A stretch of DNA of 5,688 nucleotides from positions 1 to 5,688 of the forward strand of contig JAKANW010000237.1 of assembly GCA_021823555.1 (NCBI GenBank), given 5' to 3'. This document shows positions 1 through 5,683 of this stretch, one piece after another. The stretch comes from Chloroflexota bacterium (GTDB lineage: Bacteria > Chloroflexota > Anaerolineae > Anaerolineales > Villigracilaceae). How positions within the stretch are numbered: the first letter of the stretch is position 1; each line of letters starts with the position of its first letter. The notes beneath the pieces were generated by a model, which saw nothing but the letters and a program-made list of their open reading frames with translations, was not told where the DNA came from and ran no database searches. A program made the translations under genes and the position numbers.

Positions 1-57
1 GTCCTGAATGAAGGCACGACCTTTTTTATCCAATTGCCCGCCGAAGCTTTGCCTTGA
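1..57 (+). CDS. Sensor histidine kinase, C-terminal end only (partial)
   Basis: Frame 1 is open from the left edge to a TGA at 55-57 and encodes 18 residues, VLNEGTTFFIQLPAEALP. The Glu-Gly-Thr-x-Phe-x-x-x-Leu-Pro pattern is the way the HATPase_c domain of sensor histidine kinases typically ends: the G2-box glycine and threonine, then the last beta strand. The stop lies 24 nt before a response regulator start, the usual arrangement of a kinase with its cognate regulator. The kinase would be expected to phosphorylate that regulator. Its sensor region, His box and N and G1 boxes are outside the window, so nothing can be said about the signal. Only the C-terminal tail is seen; the call rests on this short motif and on the neighbour. 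Confidence 0.75.
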   Translation, partial: VLNEGTTFFIQLPAEALP

Positions 58-68
58 CGGATTTACTC

Positions 69-74
69 AAGGAG
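69..74 (+). promoter_or_regulatory. Ribosome binding site of the response regulator gene
   Basis: AAGGAG lies 7 nt upstream of the ATG at 82. This strong Shine-Dalgarno match at ideal spacing fixes the start of the response regulator. Confidence 0.8.
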
Positions 75-81
75 AAATCAC

Positions 82-777
82 ATGGCCAAACGTATCCTGA
101 TCGTAGACGATGAACCCCGCTATTTGCGTTTGCTGGAAGCCAACCTGCGCACAGAAGGCTACGAAGTGGTTACTGCTCAAGATGGTTTGCAGGCCCTGGA
201 AGTGTTTTCATCCCAGCCGGTTGACCTGGTGCTGCTGGACGTCATGATGCCGCGCCTGGATGGATTTGCCACCTGCCAGCGAATCCGTGAGTTCTCGAAT
301 GTGCCCATTATTATCCTGACTGCGAAAGGCGAGGAACAGGATCGGGTGCGCGGTCTTGACCTGGGGGCCGACGATTACATGGTAAAGCCGTTCTCGGCCA
401 CGGAATTGTTGGCGCGCGTCCGCGCCGTGTTGCGCCGTATGCAAATCCCGGTCGAACCGGGACAGGCGCGTTTCTTCACTCATGATAATTTGAAAATTGA
501 CTTTGCACGTGCGGAGGTGTGGAGCGGCGAACAGGCTGTGTCACTTTCGGCCACGGAATATCGCCTCCTGCTCCAGTTTGCTCATAATATCGGCAAGATC
601 ATGACTTCTGAAGAACTGCTCACCAGTGTGTGGGGGCCTGAATACAAAACAGACAAGGAAATCTTGTGGGTGAGCATTGCCCGCCTGCGCCAAAAACTGG
701 AAGAAGATGCTCATAACCCAAAGCATATTGTCACGCGGTCAGGATTGGGGTATCTGATGCCTCCGTTGGAGTCCTGA
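82..777 (+). CDS. OmpR/PhoB-family DNA-binding response regulator
   Basis: A 231-residue two-component response regulator of usual family length, expected to act in the cytoplasm as a phosphorylation-controlled transcription factor. Residues 1-120 form a receiver domain with all key residues visible: acidic pocket D9 and D10, phospho-acceptor D53 (in LLDVMMP), switch T80 and Y99, and K102 before P103-F104. Residues about 133-229 form a winged helix-turn-helix of the Trans_reg_C type. It contains LSATEYRLL (155-163), a probable recognition helix at about 191-207, and the wing R219-S220-G221-L222-G223-Y224. The start is supported by AAGGAG at 69-74. It follows the end of a histidine kinase by 24 nt, and a CpaE-like gene begins 16 nt after its stop. 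Kinase, regulator and Tad genes are therefore probably cotranscribed. The target genes and the stimulus cannot be read from the sequence. The receiver looks fully functional, unlike that of the next gene. Confidence 0.95.
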   Translation: MAKRILIVDDEPRYLRLLEANLRTEGYEVVTAQDGLQALEVFSSQPVDLVLLDVMMPRLDGFATCQRIREFSNVPIIILTAKGEEQDRVRGLDLGADDYMVKPFSATELLARVRAVLRRMQIPVEPGQARFFTHDNLKIDFARAEVWSGEQAVSLSATEYRLLLQFAHNIGKIMTSEELLTSVWGPEYKTDKEILWVSIARLRQKLEEDAHNPKHIVTRSGLGYLMPPLES

Positions 778-793
778 TTGAGGCAGGTGCCTG

Positions 794-1945
794 GTGGCTG
801 GAAAAAAGATCCTTGTCATTGATGTTGATGTTGCCAGCCGCAATTTTGTTGCCCGTGCCCTGCAACATCAGCAGAATGAAATAATCCAGGTTGACTCGGG
901 AAAGGAAGGGTTGATCTCGGCATGGCGCGACCACCCGGACCTGATCATCATGGAGCCGACCCTGCCTGATCTGAAGGGGGAGGACTTGGCCGCCAAATTG
1001 CGGCAGGATCCGCGTACGGCAAATGTCCCTTTGATCGCATTGAGCGCCGATAGAACGGCCACCCGCCTCAAATCATGCCTGGATGCAGGTTTCAACGAAT
1101 TCATTATCAAATCGGGCCAGGCAGTTTCGGCCTTGCCGGAAGCAGTGAGCCGGCTGCTGGGTGACGCGCCCATGGACGCCGGGAAAGGCGGCTTGCTGAT
1201 CGTTTTCATAAGCGCCAAAGGCGGGATCGGGACTTCTTCGTTATGTGCCAACCTTGCCATGAATATCTGTACGAATCAGCCCGAGGTGAACGTGGCCGTT
1301 GTGGACCTGGTGCTGCCGATTGGTTCCATCGCGCAGATTGTTGGCTATAATGAGGAGCAGAACGTGGTCGTCGCCGCGGACTTACCTCCGGACCAAATGA
1401 ATGCTGAATTCTTCCGCAATAACCTGGTCAAGATGGAAAATTGGCGCTTTTACCTGCTGGCCGGATCTCCGGACCCAGAGAGCGCCACTCACATGCAAGT
1501 AGGGCAGACCCAGAAGATCATCAACGGCATTAAGTCGGATTACGATTATGTTTTGGTGGATATTGGCCGTTCGCTCTCGAAGTTTACCCTGCCTCTGATC
1601 CAGCAGGCAGACCTGATTACCTTGATCGTAAGCACCGATTCGAGCACCGTATCGTTGAGTAAGACTTTATTGGACTACCTGCGTTCCAAAGGCGTAAGGA
1701 ATTCATCCATCTTTACCATTCTCAATCGCGCCGTTGGTTTGGAAGGTTTAACCAAAGCTGAAGCGGAGAAGATCCTCGAGATCGAAATAAAAACAACCAT
1801 TCCGTACCTCGGCGGTACATTTACACTGGCGAACAACCAACATCAGCCTTTTACTCTTAAATATCCCACAGATACCACCACTATCATTTTCAAGGAACTC
1901 GCGGGCCAAATGGTTGAAACAGCCCGGCGCTTGCGAACACCATAA
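794..1945 (+). CDS. cpaE: CpaE/TadZ-like Tad pilus localisation protein: pseudo-receiver plus MinD/ParA-like domain
   Basis: A 383-residue protein with the CpaE/TadZ domain order. Residues 4-122 form a receiver-like domain in which the phospho-acceptor is Glu (E54 in MEPTLP) and one pocket acid is lost (D10, V11, D12), while S84 and K106 remain. Residues about 133-380 form a MinD/ParA/SIMIBI-type domain. The deviant Walker A, K142-GGIG-T147-S148, keeps the signature Lys but has Thr at the usual P-loop Lys. A strand with D171 follows (VAVVDLVLP), then the Walker B-like D256 (DYVLVDIGRS). In known Tad systems this family places the machine at a site on the inner membrane; whether it hydrolyses ATP here is doubtful. 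Translation starts at GTG 794; upstream there is only a weak GAGG (780-783). It sits between the response regulator and a small protein followed by cpaF, which fits the role. It could also be named a MinD-like ATPase of unknown partner. Confidence 0.87.
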   Translation: MAGKKILVIDVDVASRNFVARALQHQQNEIIQVDSGKEGLISAWRDHPDLIIMEPTLPDLKGEDLAAKLRQDPRTANVPLIALSADRTATRLKSCLDAGFNEFIIKSGQAVSALPEAVSRLLGDAPMDAGKGGLLIVFISAKGGIGTSSLCANLAMNICTNQPEVNVAVVDLVLPIGSIAQIVGYNEEQNVVVAADLPPDQMNAEFFRNNLVKMENWRFYLLAGSPDPESATHMQVGQTQKIINGIKSDYDYVLVDIGRSLSKFTLPLIQQADLITLIVSTDSSTVSLSKTLLDYLRSKGVRNSSIFTILNRAVGLEGLTKAEAEKILEIEIKTTIPYLGGTFTLANNQHQPFTLKYPTDTTTIIFKELAGQMVETARRLRTP

Positions 1946-1949
1946 GGAG
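1944..1949 (+). promoter_or_regulatory. Ribosome binding site deciding the GTG start at 1955
   Basis: AAGGAG overlaps the TAA stop of the CpaE-like gene and lies 5 nt before the GTG at 1955. This strong site supports GTG as the true start of the 94-codon gene, and the reuse of stop-codon bases suggests tight coupling. Confidence 0.75.
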
Positions 1950-1954
1950 AAATT

Positions 1955-2239
1955 GTGACATTTGAATTCGATGAAAAAGGAAAGATCTTTACCGATATAG
2001 TCAGCAAGGTAGCCGTTGATGCGGTGATTCAAACAACCATGCACCTGATCCGCGGCAAGATCCATATCCGCCAGGGTGAGCGCGTCAAGGATGAACTTGA
2101 TCGTGATGAACTTTTCCTGGCCGTTACCGAAGCCCGTATCCTTGGGTCAGATGGCCAACCTCTATTTCAAGCGCCTTTCCTGGCTGTACGGCGTGCTCAT
2201 GTTATCTGGATCATTCCGGAAGAGGTTGACGAACAATGA
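1955..2239 (+). CDS. Small protein of unknown function with an Sm/LSm-like pattern, between cpaE and cpaF
   Basis: A 94-residue soluble protein with no signal peptide or membrane segment. The start is GTG, 9 nt after the cpaE-like stop and well served by AAGGAG. Its last four bases overlap the cpaF start (ATGA). It appears all-beta: strands at about 11-18, 23-30, 32-39, 53-63, 69-79 and 82-88. The central part, I32-R-G-K-I-H-I-R39 followed by R43-V-K-D-E-L48, then F54-L-A-V-T-E-A-R61 and the close A81-H-V-I-W-I-I-P88, resembles Sm/LSm-like barrels. In those, a conserved Gly sits on strand 2, a 'R-L-x-D-x-L' turn follows, and the last strand is hydrophobic. That fold reading is inference. I associate such proteins with Chloroflexota DUF families (possibly DUF6812) but cannot confirm the name. 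The position suggests an accessory to the CpaE/CpaF machinery; no catalytic motif is visible. Confidence 0.85.
   Translation: MTFEFDEKGKIFTDIVSKVAVDAVIQTTMHLIRGKIHIRQGERVKDELDRDELFLAVTEARILGSDGQPLFQAPFLAVRRAHVIWIIPEEVDEQ
2218..2225 (+). promoter_or_regulatory. Probable ribosome binding site of cpaF
   Basis: GGAAGAGG lies inside the 3' end of the upstream small gene, 10 nt before the ATG at 2236. It is a moderate match at slightly long spacing. The ATGA overlap suggests that coupling also contributes. Confidence 0.5.
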
Positions 2240-3564
2240 CGACCCCTGTAACCGCAGATGCCAAGCGTCTGACCACTGCGGATTTGATCAAATTCAAACA
2301 TTATTTGATTGATGCCATTTCACGCTCGCTGGAGGGGGCATCGCTTTCGCCCGATCTCCGCCGTGACTTTGTGTTGGAACGCCTTAAGGCCATTTACGAA
2401 CAAACGAAACTAAAAATGCCCGAGGATGTGCTGGGGCAGTTGTATAAAGATGTGCTCGATGAATTGCTTGGCTATGGCCCGATCCAGCCTTTACTGGATG
2501 ATGAGAACGTAAGCGAAGTGATGGTCAACGGGCCTAAGAAGATATACATTGAGAAAAATGGGCATCTGGTTAAGACGCCGATCACTTTCGAGGATGACGC
2601 TCACGTTATCCGGATCATCGAGCGGATCGTCCTACCGCTTGGGCGCCGGATTGATACGGACAATCCCTCGGTGGATGCACGCCTGCCTGACGGCTCGCGT
2701 GTCAACGCGGTCGTACCACCGGTCGCGATTGACGGGCCGTCCATTACCATCCGCAAGTTCCGCAAGGATAAACTTTCCATAGACCAGTTGATTGGGTATG
2801 GTTCACTAACCCGCGGGATGGCGGATTTTTTGCGCGCCTGTGTAACGGCGCGCCTGAACACTGTCATCTCTGGTGGAACCGGTTCCGGCAAGACCACCCT
2901 GCTCAATGTCCTTTCCGATTTCATCCCGGAAGATGAACGGATTGTCACGATTGAAGACGCGGCCGAATTACAGTTGCGGCAGGACCATATCGTCCGTCTT
3001 GAGACCAAAGAGTCTGGCATTGATGGAAATGGCGGGCGGACTGTACGCGACCTGGTGCGCAATTCCCTGCGTATGCGTCCTGACCGGATCGTGGTCGGTG
3101 AAGTGCGCGGCGGAGAAGCGCTGGATATGCTGCAAGCCATGAACACAGGCCATGATGGCTCGTTGACCACGCTGCATGCCAACTCGCCGCGGGACGCCAT
3201 TTCCCGGCTTGAAACCATGATCATGATGGCAGGCATGGAACTTCCGCTGAAGGTGGTCCGCCAGCAGATTTCATCTGCCGTGGATTTGATCGTCCAGCAG
3301 TCGCGTATGAAAGACGGCACGCGAAAGATTACTGCGATCACCGAAGTGGCCGGCATGGAAGGTGAAACGGTTGTGTTGACCGACGTCTTCAAATTTGAGC
3401 AGGCAGGCATTACTGTTGATGGAAAAGTGGAGGGCGACCATAAACCGACCGGCATTCGCCCGCTCTTCTCATCGCGTATCCAGGCTGCAGGATTGAAGCT
3501 CGGACCAGAGATTTTCGGCGTGGTAGCTACTGATACCCAGGCGACTGGTCACCGTCGTCGTTGA
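2236..3564 (+). CDS. cpaF: CpaF/TadA-type secretion ATPase (GspE/VirB11 superfamily)
   Basis: A 442-residue cytoplasmic hexameric ATPase, predicted to power assembly of a Tad/Flp (type IVc) pilus or a related secretion device. The N-terminal domain holds L78-GYGPIQPLL and the CpaF-type stretch D140[14 protein letters not shown]154. The catalytic domain has every expected motif: Walker A GGTGSGKT (213-220, K219), the Asp box with T238-I-E-D-A-A-E244, Walker B D283-RIVVGEVRG292 with E289, and the His box with H306 and TTLHANS (H314). The length is near the family norm. A tail of about 15-20 residues after GPEIFG ends in Arg-rich GHRRR and looks variable. The start is ATG at 2236, overlapping the upstream stop by 4 nt. 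Together with the CpaE-like gene this identifies a Tad module. The usual followers tadB and tadC are not next; an HTH gene follows instead. VirB11-like ATPases of other secretion systems are less likely. Confidence 0.95.
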   Translation: MTTPVTADAKRLTTADLIKFKHYLIDAISRSLEGASLSPDLRRDFVLERLKAIYEQTKLKMPEDVLGQLYKDVLDELLGYGPIQPLLDDENVSEVMVNGPKKIYIEKNGHLVKTPITFEDDAHVIRIIERIVLPLGRRIDTDNPSVDARLPDGSRVNAVVPPVAIDGPSITIRKFRKDKLSIDQLIGYGSLTRGMADFLRACVTARLNTVISGGTGSGKTTLLNVLSDFIPEDERIVTIEDAAELQLRQDHIVRLETKESGIDGNGGRTVRDLVRNSLRMRPDRIVVGEVRGGEALDMLQAMNTGHDGSLTTLHANSPRDAISRLETMIMMAGMELPLKVVRQQISSAVDLIVQQSRMKDGTRKITAITEVAGMEGETVVLTDVFKFEQAGITVDGKVEGDHKPTGIRPLFSSRIQAAGLKLGPEIFGVVATDTQATGHRRR

Positions 3565-3592
3565 GATGCCAGCCTGCTTTCTCTGCTATAAT
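3561..3592 (+). promoter_or_regulatory. Putative extended -10 promoter for the HTH-TPR-GNAT unit
   Basis: TGCTATAAT (3584-3592) is a perfect extended -10 hexamer TATAAT preceded by TGn. A -35-like TTGAGA (3561-3566, one mismatch to TTGACA) overlaps the cpaF stop, but the spacer is 20 bp, longer than ideal. The extended -10 could compensate. Transcription would start near 3598-3600, giving a leader of about 25 nt. It lies in the longest non-coding gap of the window (3565-3623), just before the HTH gene. Confidence 0.6.
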
Positions 3593-3623
3593 TTGACAAA
3601 ACCAACAACCGGCGCGAGGCAGC

Positions 3624-4301
3624 ATGGATATTCGAAAATACATCACCATTCGCACTAAAAGACTCGGCGTTCTGATGCGCGACGCGCGTTTGGCTGCACG
3701 CCGCACCCCGGCGGAATGCGCGGAAGTCATGGGGGTTTCGCGTGGCATCCTGCGCGCCTATGAAGAAGGCCGCCGCGCCCCATCCCTGCCTGAGCTGGAA
3801 GTGCTGGTCTATTACCTGAGGTTGCCCATCAGGCATTTCTGGGGACGCGAGATCATCTCCGATGACGCTTCGCCGGTTGATCCGCTGGATGTCCCTCGCC
3901 TGGTATCTGTACGCCAACGCTTGATCGGCGCCCTACTGCGGCAGGAACGGAACAAGGCCAACCTGTCACCTAAAAATGTTTCAGAAGCCACCGGCATTTC
4001 CACCGCCCGCTTGAAATCTTTTGAATTGGGCGAACGCCCCATCCCGCTCCCTGAATTGGAAGCCGTTCTTGAGGCTGTGGGCAGCCGTGTGGAGGACATC
4101 TTTGATAAAAACGGCCCGGTGGGGAAGTGGATGACCGACCAGAAGTCCATGGAAAAATTCCTCGAACTCCCGGATGAGATGCGGGCCTTTGTGTGCCAGC
4201 CTGTCAACCGCCCGTACCTGGAACTGGCAATGAAGCTGAGCGACATGTCCAAAGACCGCCTGCGTTCGGTAGCCGAAGGCTTGCTGGATATAACCCTCTA
4301 A
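3624..4301 (+). CDS. Tandem XRE-type helix-turn-helix protein (probable transcription regulator)
   Basis: A 225-residue cytoplasmic protein with two successive Cro/C1-type HTH domains. The first (about 12-73) has LGVLMRDARLA, then ECAEVMGVSRGILRAYEEG (31-49) and PSLPELEVLVYYLRLP. The second (about 97-160) has IGALLRQERNKANLS, then VSEATGISTARLKSFELG (119-136) and IPLPELEAVLEAVG. Both carry the 'E-x-G-x-R-x-P-x-LPELE' close about 87 residues apart, so the protein looks like an internal duplication. One chain may offer two DNA-binding units. Residues 168-225 form a helical C-terminal part (KFLELPDEMRAFV, ELAMKLSDMSKDRLRSVAEGLL) of unknown role, perhaps oligomerisation. The start is ATG at 3624 with a weak GAGG (3616-3619) 4 nt upstream; a putative promoter lies at 3561-3592. 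It heads a unit with a TPR gene 5 nt downstream. Target genes are unknown; autoregulation, or regulation of the Tad genes next door, is inference. Confidence 0.88.
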   Translation: MDIRKYITIRTKRLGVLMRDARLAARRTPAECAEVMGVSRGILRAYEEGRRAPSLPELEVLVYYLRLPIRHFWGREIISDDASPVDPLDVPRLVSVRQRLIGALLRQERNKANLSPKNVSEATGISTARLKSFELGERPIPLPELEAVLEAVGSRVEDIFDKNGPVGKWMTDQKSMEKFLELPDEMRAFVCQPVNRPYLELAMKLSDMSKDRLRSVAEGLLDITL

Positions 4302-4306
4302 ATCCT

Positions 4307-4834
4307 ATGGCAAACGACGACCCTGCCCGGCTCGCTGAAGAAGGAAAACGCGCCTATCAGGACGGCGACTACGATCAAGCCGCTGAACTGTTCCGCCGCG
4401 CTGCACAAGGGTACAGCCTCGCCAACGATGGCTTGATGGCGGCTGAGATGAAGAACAACCTCAGCGTGGCGCTCCTGCAGGGGAAAAAACCACAAGATGC
4501 CCTGGATGCCGCCCTCGGCACCGATGAAGTTTTTGCGGACGCGCACGACTTGAAGCGGCAAGCCATGGCGCTTGGCAACCAGGCGGCGGCGCTCGAAGCG
4601 CTCAAGCGTAACGATGAAGCCCTGGCTGCTTACGAACGTTCTGCCGAACTCTTCGGGCAGGCTGGGGAAGGCGATATGCGCGCCATGGTCAAAAAGTCGG
4701 CTGCCGCCATCCGCCTCAAACGCGGCGAAGTGGTCGGTTCAGCCCTCAACATGGTCGGCTCAATCGAAGCCAAAGAACACCCCTCCCTTATTGAACGAAT
4801 CCTGAAATTTTTCGTCCGCCTCAAGCCATGGTAG
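4307..4834 (+). CDS. Small tetratricopeptide-repeat (TPR) protein
   Basis: A 175-residue, all-helical protein with about three TPR-like units: residues 6-39 (AEEGKRAYQDGDYDQAAELFRRAAQ region), about 45-78 (KNNLSVALLQGKKPQDALDAAL), and 86-119 (ALGNQAAALEALKRNDEALAAYERSAELF). TPRs are protein-protein interaction scaffolds; no enzyme motif is present. The end, residues 161-175 (IERILKFFVRLKPW), is basic and hydrophobic and could lie on a membrane or a partner. There is no N-terminal signal peptide, so it is probably cytoplasmic. The start at ATG 4307 is chosen because it follows the HTH stop by 5 nt and begins directly before the first TPR. An in-frame ATG at 4193 would run 109 nt into the HTH gene and add residues unrelated to TPR. 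No clear Shine-Dalgarno is seen, so coupling to the HTH gene is likely. The partner is unknown. Confidence 0.83.
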   Translation: MANDDPARLAEEGKRAYQDGDYDQAAELFRRAAQGYSLANDGLMAAEMKNNLSVALLQGKKPQDALDAALGTDEVFADAHDLKRQAMALGNQAAALEALKRNDEALAAYERSAELFGQAGEGDMRAMVKKSAAAIRLKRGEVVGSALNMVGSIEAKEHPSLIERILKFFVRLKPW

Positions 4835-5679
4835 TTGTCGGTCTTCAGGTCCGCCCGGCGGTCTTAGCGGATCAGCAGCAGATCGCCAACCTCATGTACG
4901 TCGCGGGGCATATTCACCGCCACCTCGACTGGCGGTCGCCGCTTGAATGGCTTGGTTCTCCCCATTATTGGGTTCTTGAAGACCACGGACAGATTCAGGC
5001 CGCGCTGGCATGCCCGCAGGACCCGCCAGGCATCGCCTGGGTTCGGTTGTTTGCCTGTATTTCGCCTCTCAGCGGACCCGAAGCCTGGGCGCCGTTATGG
5101 GAAGCGGCGCGTACCGAAATCGCCGCCGCGGGTGGAGCCATAGTTGCAGTGATTGCGATCCAAGGTTGGATTCAAGAGATTCTCTATGAAAATGGGTTCG
5201 AACTACACCAGAACATTACCCTCCTTGAATGGAATGACCGGCCTTTTTCCCCGTATGAAATACCCTATCCGTTTTATATCCGCCGCATGCAGGCCAATGA
5301 TCTGCCCTCCGTGGCCGCGGTGGACGCGGCGGCTTTTGGCCCGCTGTGGCGCAATTCACAGGACGCGCTCCAGGTTGCTCGCGGACAGGCCGTCTACGCG
5401 GCAGTGGCGGAGAATGCCGGGGGACTGGTTGGGTACCAGCTCAGTACGGAGAATCCGCTTGGGTTCCACCTCGCCCGCCTGTCGGTCCGGCCAGATGCGC
5501 AACGCCGCGGGATTGGCGCGGCGTTGGTCAGCGATCTGATCATGCAGATGAGACGACAGGGCAAGTCGCATCTGACCGTGAATACGCAGGGGGATAATTT
5601 CACATCCCTAGCCTTATACGAGAAGCTTGGTTTTACACGTACGGGAGAGCATTATCCCGTCTTTACCCAACAGATATAG
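4828..5679 (+). CDS. Double-GNAT N-acetyltransferase (degenerate N-terminal half, intact C-terminal half)
   Basis: A 283-residue predicted acetyl-CoA-dependent N-acyltransferase made of two GNAT-type halves. The C-terminal half (about 149-283) begins with IRRMQANDLPSVAAVDAAAFG. It carries motif A, with L218-S-V-R-P then Q225-RRGIGA231 (the acetyl-CoA pyrophosphate-binding Q/RxxGxG/A), and motif B, LTVNTQGDNFTSLALYEKLGF (249-269) with N257 and Y264. The N-terminal half (about 6-135) has a GNAT-like opening (L6-QVRPAVLADQQQIANL) and close (LYENGFELHQNITLLEW). In place of motif A it has SPLSGPEAWAPLWEAA, so it probably does not bind acetyl-CoA. Double-GNAT layouts are known in, for example, mycothiol synthase, but identity with that enzyme is not supported. 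The substrate is unknown. The start is ATG at 4828, overlapping the TPR stop by 7 nt; no Shine-Dalgarno is seen. The operon seems to continue past the right edge. Confidence 0.88.
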   Translation: MVVVGLQVRPAVLADQQQIANLMYVAGHIHRHLDWRSPLEWLGSPHYWVLEDHGQIQAALACPQDPPGIAWVRLFACISPLSGPEAWAPLWEAARTEIAAAGGAIVAVIAIQGWIQEILYENGFELHQNITLLEWNDRPFSPYEIPYPFYIRRMQANDLPSVAAVDAAAFGPLWRNSQDALQVARGQAVYAAVAENAGGLVGYQLSTENPLGFHLARLSVRPDAQRRGIGAALVSDLIMQMRRQGKSHLTVNTQGDNFTSLALYEKLGFTRTGEHYPVFTQQI

Positions 5680-5683
5680 GAGG
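5678..5683 (+). promoter_or_regulatory. Strong ribosome binding site for a gene beyond the right edge
   Basis: AGGAGG, a full Shine-Dalgarno match, begins inside the TAG stop of the GNAT gene. Its start codon would fall at about 5689-5693, just outside the window. It predicts a further plus-strand gene in the same unit. Confidence 0.6.

Noticed and set aside
781..792. Short inverted repeat AGGCA-GG-TGCCT just before the GTG start at 794
   Set aside because: The arms are only 5 nt with a 2-nt loop (or 4 nt with a 4-nt loop). This is too short for a confident hairpin or operator and likely by chance.
1748..2065. A minus-strand 105-codon open frame spanning the cpaE end and the small gene start
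   Set aside because: It crosses two well-supported plus-strand genes and has no plausible ribosome site or recognisable domain.
2601..3455. A long (284-codon) open frame on the minus strand
   Set aside because: It lies entirely opposite cpaF, whose motifs are complete. Its protein is Ser/Arg/Thr-rich with no domain, as expected of an antisense shadow in GC-rich coding DNA.
3593..3598. TTGACA right after the -10 element as a -35 box of another promoter
   Set aside because: No -10-like hexamer lies 16-19 bp downstream; that place holds GC-rich sequence and the ribosome site of the HTH gene.
3565..3623. Possible terminator between cpaF and the HTH gene
   Set aside because: No stable stem followed by a T-run is visible in this 59-nt gap.
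4193..4306. Upstream in-frame ATG extending the TPR protein by 38 residues
   Set aside because: It would overlap the HTH gene by 109 nt, and the added residues do not look like TPR. The ATG at 4307 begins just after the HTH stop and directly before the first repeat.
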